Part shown: positions 47,879 to 57,416 of the stretch, one piece after another
Numbering within the stretch: position 1 is the stretch's first letter
Layout of the letters: each line of letters starts with the position of its first letter
Source: an uncultured Microbacterium sp.
Lineage (GTDB): Bacteria; Actinomycetota; Actinomycetes; Actinomycetales; Microbacteriaceae
Direction of reading: 5' to 3'
Length of the DNA stretch: 64,000 nucleotides
NCBI RefSeq assembly: GCF_900078385.1
Contig: NZ_FLQR01000006.1
Coordinates: 1 to 64,000, forward strand
Notes under the pieces: generated by a model
What the model was told of the DNA's origin: nothing
The model's database searches: none
What the model saw: the letters and a program-made list of their open reading frames with translations, nothing else
Program-made: the position numbers and the translations under genes

Positions 47879-48215
47879 GCCGGTCCCAGTCCGCCTCCAG
47901 CGCGTCGGGCTGCGAGCGGGAGATCCGCGCCGGCACGATGTCGCCGGCCCGCGGCCACCGATTGCGCGGGAAGACGAGGGACTGACGGGCCACCGTCGTC
48001 GGGATGCCGGGGGCTTCCACGGCCAGTTCGACCTGGCACTCCTGATACCGCCCTCGCCGGGCGGGCTCGGACGCCGACAGCACCCGCACCCGGCCGGTCA
48101 CGGCATCCGCCATCGGGTCGCGAATGATCTTCTCGAGCCACGCGGTGGTCGAGTCGAGGCCGCCGTCCTCGTTCTCGGTGGACTCCGTGCGCGGATCGGC
48201 GTTCGGGTCGGACAA
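47865..48215 (-). CDS. Hypothetical actinobacterial protein
   Basis: This 116-residue soluble protein is not assigned to a known family. An acidic N-terminus precedes TAWLEKIIRDPMADAVTGRVRVLSASEP, and a second half YQECQVELAVEAPGIPTTVARQSLVFPRNRWPRAGDIVPARISRSQP that reads as a small beta-barrel. TTG at 48215 is preferred, because GGAGG ends five bases before it. A GTG at 48221 would overlap that site. The 3' end overlaps the end of the convergent secreted-protein gene by 14 bases. Confidence 0.6.
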   Translation of the reverse strand: MSDPNADPRTESTENEDGGLDSTTAWLEKIIRDPMADAVTGRVRVLSASEPARRGRYQECQVELAVEAPGIPTTVARQSLVFPRNRWPRAGDIVPARISRSQPDALEADWDRLSPR

Positions 48216-48301
48216 GGGCACCTCCGGTGAGCCAGCCTAATCGGGCGCTGCGTGGATCCTGCCGACGAGAGCGCGTATCGGAAGGTCCGACGCGCGTGCC
48301 T

Positions 48302-49675
48302 TCACTCCCCCCGCGAGACCCGGACCATCTCGTCGCGGTCCACGACCTTCACCCGCGCGCGCTCCTGCGGAGCGCCGAGCGCGACCTCGTGCTGGTCGAG
48401 CCGGTGCCAGCCCTCGAGGTCGGTCCACCGCACGCCCCGCGACGCGAGGAGCGTGAGGATGGCCGCCTCGGACGGGTCGACGGGCTGCCACCAGGAGCCC
48501 TGGTCGTTGATGAGGTGCCGGATCGTCTCCATGGCGTCGGACTTCGTGTGGCCGATGAGGCCGACGGGGCCGCGCTTGATCCAGCCGGTCGCGTAGACGC
48601 CGGGGACGCGCTCGTTGGAGTCCTTGCGGAGCACCTGGCCTTCGTGGTTCGGAATGACGCCGTGCCGCTTGTCGAACGGGACGCCGGGCAGCGGCGAGCC
48701 GAAGTAGCCGACCGCGCGGTACAGCGACTGCACCGCCACCTCGCGGATCTCGCCGGTGCCGACCACGCCGCCCTCGCCGTCGGGACGGGTGCGCTCGTAG
48801 ACGAGCGCGGCGACGCGGCCGCCGGCATCCTTCCTGATCTCGAGGGGCTTCGCGTAGAAGTGCAGGTGGAGGCGGCGGCTGGCCTCGCCGCCGGCGTTGT
48901 TGACGCTCGGCCGCTGACGCCACGACTGGAGCACGCGGTCGATGACCATGACCTGCTTGTTCGAGGCGATCGCGGCGCGCGAGGCCTCGTCGTAGTCGAA
49001 GTCCTCGTCGTAGACGACCATGTCGACATCGCGCAGCTCGCCGAGCTCGCGCAGCTCGAGCGGCGTGAACTTCACCTGGGCCGGTCCGCGACGCCCGAAG
49101 ACGTGCACGTCGGTGACCGGCGAGGCCTTGAGTCCCTCGAAGACGTTGTCCGGGATCTCGGTGGGGAGCAGATCCTCGGGGTGCTTGGCGAGCATGCGGG
49201 CGACGTCGAGCGCGACGTTGCCGTTGCCGAGCACCGCGACGGATGCCGCATCCAGCGGCCACTCGCGGGGGAAGTCGGGGTGCCCGTCGTACCAGCTGAC
49301 GAAGTCCGCGGCGCCGTACGAGCCCGCTGCGTCGATGCCGGCGATGTCGAGGTCGGCGTCTCGGATCGCCCCGGTGGAGAAGATGACCGCGTGGTAGTGC
49401 TGCTTGAGGTCGTCGAGGGTGATGTCCTCGCCGAAGCGGACGTTGCCGAAGATGCGGATGTCGCCGCGGTCGAGCACGTCGCGCAGCGCCGTGATGATGC
49501 CCTTGATGCGGGGGTGGTCGGGGGCGACGCCGTAGCGGACGAGCCCGTACGGGGCGGGCAGCTGGTCGAAGAGGTCGATCGACACGTCGAACTTCCGCTC
49601 CGCCTTCAGCAGGATGTCCGCGGCGTAGATGCCTGCGGGTCCGGCGCCGACGATGGCCAGCCTGAGCTTGGTCAT
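48302..49675 (-). CDS. fprA: Ferredoxin/flavodoxin-NADP reductase (FprA-type)
   Basis: This 457-residue flavoenzyme is of the adrenodoxin-reductase type that passes electrons between NADPH and ferredoxin. The FAD site is LAIVGAGPAGIYAADIL (about 5-21), then PYGLVRYGVAPDHPRIK. The NADP site is VAVLGNGNVALDVARML (about 146-162). GVYATGWIKRGPVGLIGHTK near 365-384 is the typical C-terminal motif. The length matches mycobacterial FprA. Redox supply for menaquinone or cytochrome P450 steps is possible, but the cluster position alone does not show it. Confidence 0.94.
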   Translation of the reverse strand: MTKLRLAIVGAGPAGIYAADILLKAERKFDVSIDLFDQLPAPYGLVRYGVAPDHPRIKGIITALRDVLDRGDIRIFGNVRFGEDITLDDLKQHYHAVIFSTGAIRDADLDIAGIDAAGSYGAADFVSWYDGHPDFPREWPLDAASVAVLGNGNVALDVARMLAKHPEDLLPTEIPDNVFEGLKASPVTDVHVFGRRGPAQVKFTPLELRELGELRDVDMVVYDEDFDYDEASRAAIASNKQVMVIDRVLQSWRQRPSVNNAGGEASRRLHLHFYAKPLEIRKDAGGRVAALVYERTRPDGEGGVVGTGEIREVAVQSLYRAVGYFGSPLPGVPFDKRHGVIPNHEGQVLRKDSNERVPGVYATGWIKRGPVGLIGHTKSDAMETIRHLINDQGSWWQPVDPSEAAILTLLASRGVRWTDLEGWHRLDQHEVALGAPQERARVKVVDRDEMVRVSRGE

Positions 49676-49714
49676 GGGGTCCTTCCGAGGGTGGTGCCGG
49701 GCGAGCGCCCGATG

Positions 49715-50776
49715 TCAGCTGGAACGGTCGACGACGACGCGCGCGAAGCGCGTGAGGGCGTCGCGCACGGGTCCGTCCGGCAGGGGTGCGAGCGCTGCCA
49801 CGGCCTGCTCGGACCACTCCAGCGCGAGGCGACGGGTCGCCTCGGTCGCGGCGTGGTCGCGCAGGCGTCCGAGCGCATCGTCCAGGAGTGCGGGGTCGGC
49901 GCCGTCGGCGATGCGGGCGACGCCGTCGTCGATCGTCACCTTCAGTTCGCGCGACGCGGGGTCGGCGGCGCGGCCGAGCAGGAGGTACGGCATCGTCGGG
50001 ACGCCGGCGCGCAGGTCGGTGCCGGGCACCTTGCCGGTCTCCTCGGGGTCGGCCGACAGATCGATGACGTCATCCAGCAGCTGGAAGGCGACGCCGACCT
50101 TCTCGCCGAACTCCAGCACGGCGTGCTCGTACTCGTCCGGCGCACCGGAGAACACGACGCCGGCCTGGGCGGCGGCGGCGATGAGCGAGCCGGTCTTGTC
50201 GGCGAGCACCTGGATGTAGAACTCCACGGGGTCATCCCCCGGCTGCGCGCCGACCGTCTCGTGCATCTGCCCGAGCACCAGCCGCTCGAACGTGTCGGCC
50301 TGCATGCGGATGGCCCGCTCGCCGATCTGCGCCATGAGCTGGCTCGCGCGGGAGAAGAGCAGGTCGCCGGTGAGGATGGCGACGCTGTTGCCCCACACGG
50401 CGTGCGCGCTCGGCACCCCGCGGCGGACGTCCGCGCCGTCCATGACGTCGTCGTGGTACAGCGACCCGAGGTGGGTCATCTCGAGCGCCGCGGCGCCGGA
50501 GATGACGTCGTCGTTCACGCCCCCGCCGAGCTGCGCCGTGAGCAGCGTCAGCATGGGGCGCAGGCGCTTGCCGCCGGCCTCGTACAGGTAGCGGGTCGTG
50601 GCGTCGGCGAGCGCGTCGCTGACCCGCAGCTCGACGGCCAGAGTGTCCTCGACACGGGTGAGCCCGTCCTCGACATGGGTGGCGAGCTTCCGCATCCGCG
50701 GCCCCACGAAGATGCGCTCGGTCATGCCGAGGCTGCTGGCCAGCTGCGAGCTGGACGCGTGGGATCGCGGGGTCAC
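49715..50776 (-). CDS. Polyprenyl diphosphate synthase (menaquinone side chain)
   Basis: This 353-residue trans-prenyltransferase has GGKRLRP at about 68-74, the first Asp-rich motif LYHDDVMD (Asp109, Asp110, Asp113), and the second, QLLDDVIDLS, near 228. It makes a long isoprenoid diphosphate, most likely the side chain that MenA joins to the naphthoquinone ring. The GTG at 50776 fits family N-termini (SQLASSLGMTERIF). It lies next to menG. Confidence 0.92.
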   Translation of the reverse strand: MTPRSHASSSQLASSLGMTERIFVGPRMRKLATHVEDGLTRVEDTLAVELRVSDALADATTRYLYEAGGKRLRPMLTLLTAQLGGGVNDDVISGAAALEMTHLGSLYHDDVMDGADVRRGVPSAHAVWGNSVAILTGDLLFSRASQLMAQIGERAIRMQADTFERLVLGQMHETVGAQPGDDPVEFYIQVLADKTGSLIAAAAQAGVVFSGAPDEYEHAVLEFGEKVGVAFQLLDDVIDLSADPEETGKVPGTDLRAGVPTMPYLLLGRAADPASRELKVTIDDGVARIADGADPALLDDALGRLRDHAATEATRRLALEWSEQAVAALAPLPDGPVRDALTRFARVVVDRSS

Positions 50777-50831
50777 CCTGACAGCCTACCGGGGTGCGCG
50801 CGGGCCCGGTCGGCCGGGCGGGGTGCTCGGC

Positions 50832-51551
50832 TCAGCTGCGCGGGCGGTGTGCGCGGTGCAGCGCGACGATGCCGAAGGACAGGTCGCGATGCGCCACGTC
50901 GACCCACCCGGCATCCCGGATCCAGCCGGAGAGCGTCGCCTGGTCGGGCCAGTCGCGGATCGACTCGTTGAGGTAGTCGTACGCGTCCGCGTTCGAGCTG
51001 ACGCCGCGGGCGACGAGGGGGAGTATGCGGTCGTTGTAGAACCGGTAGAGCGCGCGGAAGCCGGAGCGAGGCGGGTGCGAGAACTCGCAGATGACGAGCT
51101 TGCCGCCGGGCGCCGTCACGCGCAGCAGCTCGGCGAGCGCCTTCTTCGGGTCGTTGACGTTGCGCAGCCCGAACGAGATCGTCACGGTGTCGAACTCCCC
51201 GTCGGCGAAGGGCAGGTCCGTGGCGTCCGCCTCGACGAAGCGCAGGTTCGGGATGCCGCTGTGCCGGCGCTGTCCCTCGGCGATCATGCCGGGAGAGAAG
51301 TCGGCGGCGACGACCTCCGCGCCGCTGCGGGCGAGGGAGACCGAGCTGGCGCCCGTGCCGGCGGCGAGGTCCAGGATCTTCTGGCCGGGCTTGGGGGCGA
51401 TCGCGCGGGTCGTGGCGATCCGCCAGAGCCGGTCGTTGCCGAGGCTCAGGACGGTGTTGGTGCGGTCGTAACCGGCCGCGACCTCGTCGAACATGCCGCT
51501 CACGCGTGCGGGGTCTTTGCCGAGATCGGCGCGATGCGGCTGGTCAGTCAC
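50832..51551 (-). CDS. menG: Demethylmenaquinone methyltransferase
   Basis: MenG (UbiE type) methylates demethylmenaquinone with SAM, the last step of menaquinone synthesis. The 239 residues contain VSGMFDEVAAGYDRTN at the start, the SAM motif ILDLAAGTGASS (about 59-70), SFGLRNV and the family signature near LVICEFSHP. The GTG start at 51551 lies inside the end of the DUF402 gene (8-bp overlap), which couples the two. Confidence 0.96.
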   Translation of the reverse strand: MTDQPHRADLGKDPARVSGMFDEVAAGYDRTNTVLSLGNDRLWRIATTRAIAPKPGQKILDLAAGTGASSVSLARSGAEVVAADFSPGMIAEGQRRHSGIPNLRFVEADATDLPFADGEFDTVTISFGLRNVNDPKKALAELLRVTAPGGKLVICEFSHPPRSGFRALYRFYNDRILPLVARGVSSNADAYDYLNESIRDWPDQATLSGWIRDAGWVDVAHRDLSFGIVALHRAHRPRS

Positions 51552-52086
51552 CGTTCGAGTCTATGTCGGCGAGGACCCCGAGCCAGCGGACGGCGGTGGC
51601 CTCGTCGAACGGTGCGACGGCCGCCGTGACCTGTGCCTCCAGGTCGAGCGCGAGCTGCTCGAGGCGCGCGACGATCTCGGGCGGGTAGCCGTGTCGGACG
51701 CGGTGCTCGTCCCACTCGTCGCGGTCGTCGATGAAGATGCCGCGCTCGTCGAGCGCCTTGACGACGTCGAGGTCCATGTCGATGCCGACCGGCTCACCGC
51801 CCTCCCAGCCGACACCCCACGCGATGTCGATGTAGATCCACACCCGCGGGTGGCTGAGGTTGAAGGTCGCCGCGTACTCGCCGCTCGGCGGGATGAGGGT
51901 GGCGTTCGGGCCCTCCGCGACGGCCTCGCGGCCCGGGCGGGCGCTGCGCGCACCCGGGGGCTGGCCGACCCAGTCCCCCCACTGATCGGCGCCGAGATAG
52001 ACGCACTCGTGCACCCAGTGCGGCGAGCCGTCCCACTTGCGCCAGCGGAAGGCGAGCGGCGTGCCGGGGGCCGGGCGATCAGTCAC
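51544..52086 (-). CDS. DUF402 family protein
   Basis: This 180-residue protein is of the DUF402 family, whose studied relatives include nucleoside diphosphatases and FomD. The segments FRWRKWDGSPHWVHECVYLG, VWIYIDIAWG, VGIDMDLDVVKALDERG and DRDEWDEHRVRHGYP carry the family's acidic metal-binding residues. It has a GTG start at 52086 and is divergent from menF with a 55-bp gap. The 3' end overlaps menG by 8 bases. Confidence 0.88.
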   Translation of the reverse strand: MTDRPAPGTPLAFRWRKWDGSPHWVHECVYLGADQWGDWVGQPPGARSARPGREAVAEGPNATLIPPSGEYAATFNLSHPRVWIYIDIAWGVGWEGGEPVGIDMDLDVVKALDERGIFIDDRDEWDEHRVRHGYPPEIVARLEQLALDLEAQVTAAVAPFDEATAVRWLGVLADIDSNGD

Positions 52087-52141
52087 GGTGCGAGTCTGTC
52101 AGGTCCGCCGCGGGGGCGGGCGGCGCCGATAGGCTGGAGGG

Positions 52142-53407
52142 GTGAGTGACCCCTCGTTCAGCCGCGCACGGCTGCGAGCGGTGACCCGCGAGATCGCTGC
52201 GATCGAAGACCTCCTCGAGTACGCGTCGCCCCGCAATCCCACGGTGTGGTCGAGGCGCGGCGACATGCTCGTCGGCATCGGCTCGGCTGTGAGCTTCCAG
52301 GGCAGACCCCGGCGTGAGGGCACCGTGCTCACGCAGTGGTGGCATGACGTCACCGCGGCGGCCGAGGTCGACGACACCGTCGGCATCCCCGGCACGGGTC
52401 TGGTCGCCTTCGGCACCCTGCCGTTCGACGCCGAGTCGGCGGCGACGGCCTCCTTCACCGTGCCCGAGGTGATCCTCGGCCGCCGCGACGGCCGCAGCTG
52501 GGTCACCCGCATCCACCGGGTCGAGGACACGCAGCGCGAGGACCCGCTCGAGCCGACCCCGTACGGCCCGCACTGGTCCGCGACGGTCGGCCCCGGCACG
52601 CTGACGCCCGACGGATATCAGGATGCCGTCCGCGCCGGCCTCGACGAGATCCGCGCAGGGGCGGTCAGCAAGGTCGTGCTCGCGCGCGACCTCGCCGGCT
52701 CCGTCCCGGCCGGCTCCGACCTCCGCCGGCTCGTGCGTGCTCTCGCAGCCGCCTACCCCGACACCTGGACGTTCGCCGTCGACGGCCTCATCGGCGCGAG
52801 CCCGGAGACGCTCGTGACCGTCTCGGGCGGCACGGTGACGGCGCGGGTCCTCGCCGGCACGATCGCCCGCGGCGCGGACGCCGACGCCGACACCGCGGCC
52901 TCCGTCACCCTCGCGACGAGCGCGAAGGACCTCGACGAGCACCAGTACGCGGTGCAGAGCGTGCTGGCCGCGCTGCGCCCGCACACGAGCGCCCTCGTCG
53001 CCGAGGAGCAGCCGTTCATGCTGAAGCTCCCGAACGTCTGGCACCTCGCGACGGACGTCGAGGGCGCCCTGGATGCCGACGCGTCGGCACTCGACCTGCT
53101 CGGAGTCCTGCACCCGACCGCCGCCGTCGCGGGCACCCCGACGCCGTCCGCGATCGAGCTCATCCGGCGCCTCGAGCCCTTCGACCGGGCGCGCTACGCC
53201 GGCCCGGTCGGCTGGATCGACGCGCACGGCGACGGCGAGTGGGCGATCGCGCTGCGCTGCGCGCAGTTCGACCTCGAGACCGGCCCCGCCGACCGCATCC
53301 CGTTCACGGCGCACGCCGGCGCGGGCATCGTGGCGGGCAGCGACCCGGAGGCCGAGATGCTCGAGACCCGCGTCAAGTTCCGGCCCATCATCGACGCGCT
53401 CGCCTGA
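52142..53407 (+). CDS. menF: Isochorismate synthase
   Basis: This enzyme converts chorismate to isochorismate, the entry to menaquinone synthesis. The 421 residues are of chorismate-binding type: AVSKVVLARD at about 175-184, PDTWTFAVDGLIGASPETLV, AGTIARG, the LWHLATDVEG-type segment and the C-terminal ALRCAQFDL and AHAGAGIVAGSDPEAEMLE, with the metal-ligand Glu in the last motif. The GTG start is close to a GGAGGG site. It is divergent from the DUF402/menG pair. Confidence 0.92.
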   Translation: MSDPSFSRARLRAVTREIAAIEDLLEYASPRNPTVWSRRGDMLVGIGSAVSFQGRPRREGTVLTQWWHDVTAAAEVDDTVGIPGTGLVAFGTLPFDAESAATASFTVPEVILGRRDGRSWVTRIHRVEDTQREDPLEPTPYGPHWSATVGPGTLTPDGYQDAVRAGLDEIRAGAVSKVVLARDLAGSVPAGSDLRRLVRALAAAYPDTWTFAVDGLIGASPETLVTVSGGTVTARVLAGTIARGADADADTAASVTLATSAKDLDEHQYAVQSVLAALRPHTSALVAEEQPFMLKLPNVWHLATDVEGALDADASALDLLGVLHPTAAVAGTPTPSAIELIRRLEPFDRARYAGPVGWIDAHGDGEWAIALRCAQFDLETGPADRIPFTAHAGAGIVAGSDPEAEMLETRVKFRPIIDALA

Positions 53408-53425
53408 CGGTCCTAGACTCCGGGC

Positions 53426-54187
53426 ATGTCGTTCGGGGACGTCGCGGCCGGGGACTACGACCGGTTCATGGGCCGGTTCTCGGCGCCCCTCGGCGCCCTG
53501 TTCGCCGACGTCGCGGGCATCGCCCCGCCGGCCCGCGCGCTCGACGTCGGCTGCGGGACGGGCGCCCTGACCCGCGTCCTCGCGGATCGGCTCGGGCCGG
53601 CCGCGGTCGCGGCGGTCGATCCGGCCGAGGGGTTCGTCGCGACGGTGCGCGACCGCCTGCCGGGCGTGGATGCCCGCGTCGCGTGGGCGGAGGAGCTCCC
53701 CTTCGCCGACGGCGCGTTCGACGCGACCGTAAGCGAATTGGTCGTGCACTTCCTCGCCGACCCGGATGCCGCGTTCGCCGAGATGGTCCGCGTGACGCGC
53801 TCCGGCGGCGTCGTGGCGGCGTGCGTATGGGACTTCGACGGCGATCGGGCCCCGCACTCCCCGTTCCTCCGGGCGGTGCGCGAGAGCGTGGACCGCGCGC
53901 CGTCGCCGCGTCGCCCCGGCACGTTCCGCGGCGACCTGGCCGCGCGGCTGACGGCGGCGGGATGCCGGGACGTGCGCGAGACGGAGCTCACCGTGACGGA
54001 GGGCGCGGACGACTTCGACGCGTGGTGGGAGCTGCACGCGCTCGGCATCGGGTCGACGGGGCGGATGCTGGACGGGCTCGACGACGCCACGATCGAGCGG
54101 GTGCGCATGCGGGCCTGGGAACTCGTCGGCTCGGGCCCGATCAGGACCACCGCGACGGCCTGGGCGGCACGCGGCACCGCACCCTGA
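53426..54187 (+). CDS. Class I SAM-dependent methyltransferase
   Basis: This 253-residue methyltransferase (type 11) has YDRFMGRFSAPLG at the start, the SAM motif ALDVGCGTGALTRVLADRLG (about 37-56) and LPFADGAFDATVSELVVHFL. The family is typical of uncharacterised small-molecule methyltransferases. It begins 18 bases behind menF in the same direction, but menG already serves the pathway, so the substrate is open. Confidence 0.9.
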   Translation: MSFGDVAAGDYDRFMGRFSAPLGALFADVAGIAPPARALDVGCGTGALTRVLADRLGPAAVAAVDPAEGFVATVRDRLPGVDARVAWAEELPFADGAFDATVSELVVHFLADPDAAFAEMVRVTRSGGVVAACVWDFDGDRAPHSPFLRAVRESVDRAPSPRRPGTFRGDLAARLTAAGCRDVRETELTVTEGADDFDAWWELHALGIGSTGRMLDGLDDATIERVRMRAWELVGSGPIRTTATAWAARGTAP

Positions 54188-54217
54188 GAACGGGGTTCCG
54201 GACCCCGGGCCGCGAGC

Positions 54218-55081
54218 TCAGCTGGCCGCGAGCCGCTTCTTCTCCGTGTCGACGTCGAAGTCGGCGGCCGGCCACTGCGGGTCGATGTCCTCGAGCGCCT
54301 GCAGAAGCAGCGCCTGCACCGCGAGGCGGGCGTACCACTTCGCGTTCGCGGGCACGACGTGCCAGGGCGCGTACTGCGTCGACGTGCGCTCGAACACCGT
54401 TTGATAGGCGTCCATGTACTGCGGCCAGCGCAGCCGCTCGTCGACGTCGCCCGGGTTGTACTTCCAGTGCTTGTCGGGCCGCTCGAGCCGCTCCATCAGC
54501 CGGGCCTTCTGCTCGTCCGGCGAGATGTGCAGCATGACCTTGATGATGCGGATGCCCCGCTCGACCAGTCGCGCCTCGAAGTCGTTGATGGCGTCGTAGC
54601 GCCGTTCGATCTCCTCCGGCGGCGCGAGCGCGCGGACGCGCCCGATCAGCACGTCCTCGTAGTGCGACCGGTCGAAGACACCGATGAAGCCGGGCGGCGG
54701 CACCTCCTTCTCGATCCGCCACAGGAAGTCGTGCGCGCGCTCCTCCTCGGTGGGTGCCTTGAACGCCTTCAGGTGCGCCCCCTGCGGGTCGGTCGCACCG
54801 ATGACGTGTCGGACGATTCCGCCCTTCCCCGCCGAGTCCATGGCCTGCAGGATCAGCAGCACGGCCGGGCTGTCCTCGATCACGCGGCTCTGCGCGAAGA
54901 GGCGCTCCTGCAGTTCGTCGAGCTCACCAGCGCCGGCCTCCAGGTCGGCGGCACCGTCCTTCTTGCCCCCGTCGTAGCCGGGCGTGGAGTCGGCGTCGAC
55001 GTCGGCGAGACGGAAGCCCTCCCCCACCCGCATCAGCTCGCTCGGGTCTCCGGTCCACTCCGTCTGGCTCTTCGCGGTCAT
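54218..55081 (-). CDS. ppk2: Polyphosphate kinase 2 family protein
   Basis: This 287-residue PPK2-type kinase moves phosphate between polyphosphate and nucleotides. It has Walker A-like LQAMDSAGKGGIVRHV (about 79-94), the lid segment FDRSHYEDVLIGRV and PWHVVPANAKWYAR near the C-terminus. By subgroup pattern it may phosphorylate AMP or ADP with polyphosphate; this is not certain. The ATG at 55081 is preferred to the GTG two codons upstream. It is convergent with the methyltransferase gene. Confidence 0.93.
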   Translation of the reverse strand: MTAKSQTEWTGDPSELMRVGEGFRLADVDADSTPGYDGGKKDGAADLEAGAGELDELQERLFAQSRVIEDSPAVLLILQAMDSAGKGGIVRHVIGATDPQGAHLKAFKAPTEEERAHDFLWRIEKEVPPPGFIGVFDRSHYEDVLIGRVRALAPPEEIERRYDAINDFEARLVERGIRIIKVMLHISPDEQKARLMERLERPDKHWKYNPGDVDERLRWPQYMDAYQTVFERTSTQYAPWHVVPANAKWYARLAVQALLLQALEDIDPQWPAADFDVDTEKKRLAAS

Positions 55082-55106
55082 GGACACATCATGGCCGAGC
55101 GTCCGG

Positions 55107-56921
55107 TCAGCGGACCAGGGGGACCTCGATGATCTGACGCCCGCCGACCGGGGTCGTCAGCGCCTGGTCCAGCGCCGCGCGCGTCGTGACGCGCTGATAC
55201 TCCCAGCCGTACGCCGTCGCGAGCTGCTCGATGCGCACCGCCTGCGGCGTGTACAGCACGCGGTCCATCGCGTCGGCGGGAGCCACGGAGGCGACCTCGA
55301 GTCCGTCGAAGATCGTCCCGCCGCCGTCGTTGCCCACCACGATCTGGATGCGGGGCTCGCCCTCGCCCGGCGGGAGCAGCAGCGCACCGACGTCGTGCAG
55401 GAAGGCCAGGTCGCCGACGAGCACCCGGGTGATGCCGGCGACGCCCGCGGCATGGGCGGCCGCGGCGATGCCCAGGGCCGTCGCGACGGTCCCGTCGATG
55501 CCGGCGAGACCCCGGTTGGAGTGCACCGGCACCTTCTTGCCGCCGAGCAGCTGGTCGGCGACCCGCACGAGACGGGAGGAGGCGAAGACGAGGCGGTCGT
55601 GCGGCCAGGTCGCGCGCCACAGCGCGTCGACGAGGGCGGGCCGGTCCAGCGGTGCGCGGATGACGTCCAGTTCGGCGGCGATCGCGCCGAGCCGCTCCGC
55701 GGGGACCGCCGAGGCGAGCGCGTCGGCATCGGGGGCGGCGGGGGTGAGGTCGACGGCCGCGTCGCGCGACGCGCGCAGCCAGCCGCCGAGCCAGTCACGG
55801 TCGGTCTCGCCGGTCGCGGCGACGACGGCATCCACGGCGGTGGTCGCGCCGTTGAGATTCAGCGGCTCGCCGGGACCGCGCACCGCGAACACGTCGAGGT
55901 CGTCGCGGGAGAGGACGGCGACGACTTCGCGGCTGAGGGTCGGATGCCCGAACACGACGGCGCGCTCGATCCGGCCGCCCAGGTGCTCGTCGGCCAGGAG
56001 CCCCCGGTAGCCGTGCACGAGATTGCGCCCGAAGCGCGCGCCGCTGACGATCTCGGCCACGAGCGGCCAGCCGCCCGCGTGGGCGAGCGCTTCGGCGGCG
56101 GGTCCCGCGTCGGCGCCCGCGACGACGATCGTGCGCGGACCTCGCTCCAGGACGTGGGGATGGTCTTCGGCGTCGGTCGGCTGATCGGCCTCGCCGATGC
56201 CGCCGCCGCCCTGATACAGCGCGCCGGACGGCTCCTGGGCCGCGGGATCGGCGTCGGGATCCGCGACGGTGTCGTCGTCGGCGACGGATGCCGAGAGCTC
56301 GATCCCCGGCATCCCCAGCCACGGCGGGAGGGCCCCGGCCAGCGGGTCGCGGAAGGGGAGGTTCAGGTGGACGGGGCCGGGCGAGCGGGCTCCCGCGCCG
56401 AGCGCCGCGGCGAGGGCGTCGTCGGCGATCTGCCGGAGCATCGCGGACTGCTCGCCGGTGCCGTCGTCGTCGACCTCTTCCGGGACGGGCAGGTCGGCTT
56501 CGAGCCGGGTGTTCGGGGCGAACATGCCGGGCTGGCGGGTCGTCTGGTTCGCGCCCACGCCGCGGAGCTCGGGCGGGCGATCGGCGGTGAGGAGCAGCAG
56601 CGGGACGCCGGCGTGATGGGCCTCGAGGGCCGCCGGCAGAAGGTTCGCGGCGGCCGTGCCCGACGTGCAGAGCACGATCGCCGGCATCCGCGATTCGCGC
56701 CCGATGCCGAGCGCGGTGAAGCCGGCGACGCGCTCGTCGATCCGCACATGCACCCGTGCCGCGCCGCGCGCTTCGAGCTCGGCGGCGACGAGCGCGAGGG
56801 CCTGCGAGCGCGACCCGGGGCTCACGACGATATGCCGCACGCCCCGCTCGACGAGTCGTCCGAGCAGCGCAGCGGCGGCGTCGGTCGCCGGCGCGCGGTC
56901 GGCGCTCGCGGTCGCGGTCAT
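55107..56921 (-). CDS. menD: SEPHCHC synthase
   Basis: MenD is a thiamine-diphosphate enzyme that joins 2-oxoglutarate to isochorismate in menaquinone synthesis. The 604 residues include VVSPGSRSQALAL (about 32-44), RIDERVAGFTALG, TSGTAAANLLPA, GANQTTRQPGMF and the thiamine-binding GDLAFLHDVGAL with VGNDGGGTIFDGL near 500-540. The ATG at 56921 agrees with the family; longer frames upstream are low-complexity. It begins just behind the stop of the PLDc_N gene. Confidence 0.96.
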   Translation of the reverse strand: MTATASADRAPATDAAAALLGRLVERGVRHIVVSPGSRSQALALVAAELEARGAARVHVRIDERVAGFTALGIGRESRMPAIVLCTSGTAAANLLPAALEAHHAGVPLLLLTADRPPELRGVGANQTTRQPGMFAPNTRLEADLPVPEEVDDDGTGEQSAMLRQIADDALAAALGAGARSPGPVHLNLPFRDPLAGALPPWLGMPGIELSASVADDDTVADPDADPAAQEPSGALYQGGGGIGEADQPTDAEDHPHVLERGPRTIVVAGADAGPAAEALAHAGGWPLVAEIVSGARFGRNLVHGYRGLLADEHLGGRIERAVVFGHPTLSREVVAVLSRDDLDVFAVRGPGEPLNLNGATTAVDAVVAATGETDRDWLGGWLRASRDAAVDLTPAAPDADALASAVPAERLGAIAAELDVIRAPLDRPALVDALWRATWPHDRLVFASSRLVRVADQLLGGKKVPVHSNRGLAGIDGTVATALGIAAAAHAAGVAGITRVLVGDLAFLHDVGALLLPPGEGEPRIQIVVGNDGGGTIFDGLEVASVAPADAMDRVLYTPQAVRIEQLATAYGWEYQRVTTRAALDQALTTPVGGRQIIEVPLVR

Positions 56922-56922
56922 C

Positions 56923-57351
56923 TCAGCTGCGGCTGCCGCGCGGACCGGTCGGCTCGTCGGAGTCGCCGTCGCCGGAGGCCTCGGACGGGGTCTCGGTCGC
57001 GCTTCCGGGCTGCGGCGGCGTGCGCGGCGGGTCCTCGGCCTCGGCGTCGAGGGCGGCGAGCTCCTCCTCGAGGCGCCGGATGCGCTCATCCTGATCGCTG
57101 ATCGTGCCGATGCGGCCGAGGAAGTCGGGGTTGTCGTCGGGAGCGCGGAACACCGGCGGCGTGCGCGGCTTGGTCCGGCCGACCGCGAGCCACAGGATGC
57201 CGCCGACGACGGGGAGCAGGATGACGATGAGCAGCCAGACGGGCTTGCTCACGCCGCGGTGGCGGGTGGGCGGCTGGAGGGCACAGTCGACGATGCTGAA
57301 GACCCAGAACGCGATCAGCAGCAGAGCCAGAGGAAGCAGGACTCGCGCCAC
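56923..57351 (-). CDS. PLDc_N domain membrane protein
   Basis: This 142-residue protein has two membrane helices (about 3-24 and 38-58) with the PLDc_N pattern (FSIVDCALQPPTRHRGVSKPVWLLIVILLPVVGGILWLAVGR), then an acidic, coiled-coil-prone tail (ERIRRLEEELAALDAEAED). These domains occur alone in many actinobacteria, and their role is unknown. The GTG start at 57351 and its tight spacing to menD suggest one transcript. Confidence 0.85.
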   Translation of the reverse strand: MARVLLPLALLLIAFWVFSIVDCALQPPTRHRGVSKPVWLLIVILLPVVGGILWLAVGRTKPRTPPVFRAPDDNPDFLGRIGTISDQDERIRRLEEELAALDAEAEDPPRTPPQPGSATETPSEASGDGDSDEPTGPRGSRS

Positions 57352-57416
57352 GGTTCCATCCTAGGCGGGGGAAGCGCGACCGGGGTGCGGGAGTCGGCGG
57401 CCGGTAAGCTGGAGGC

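Noticed and set aside
48227..50971. 914-codon plus-strand frame across fprA and the polyprenyl synthase
   Set aside because: It is antisense to two clearly recognised genes and shows only Arg/Asp/Val-rich filler.
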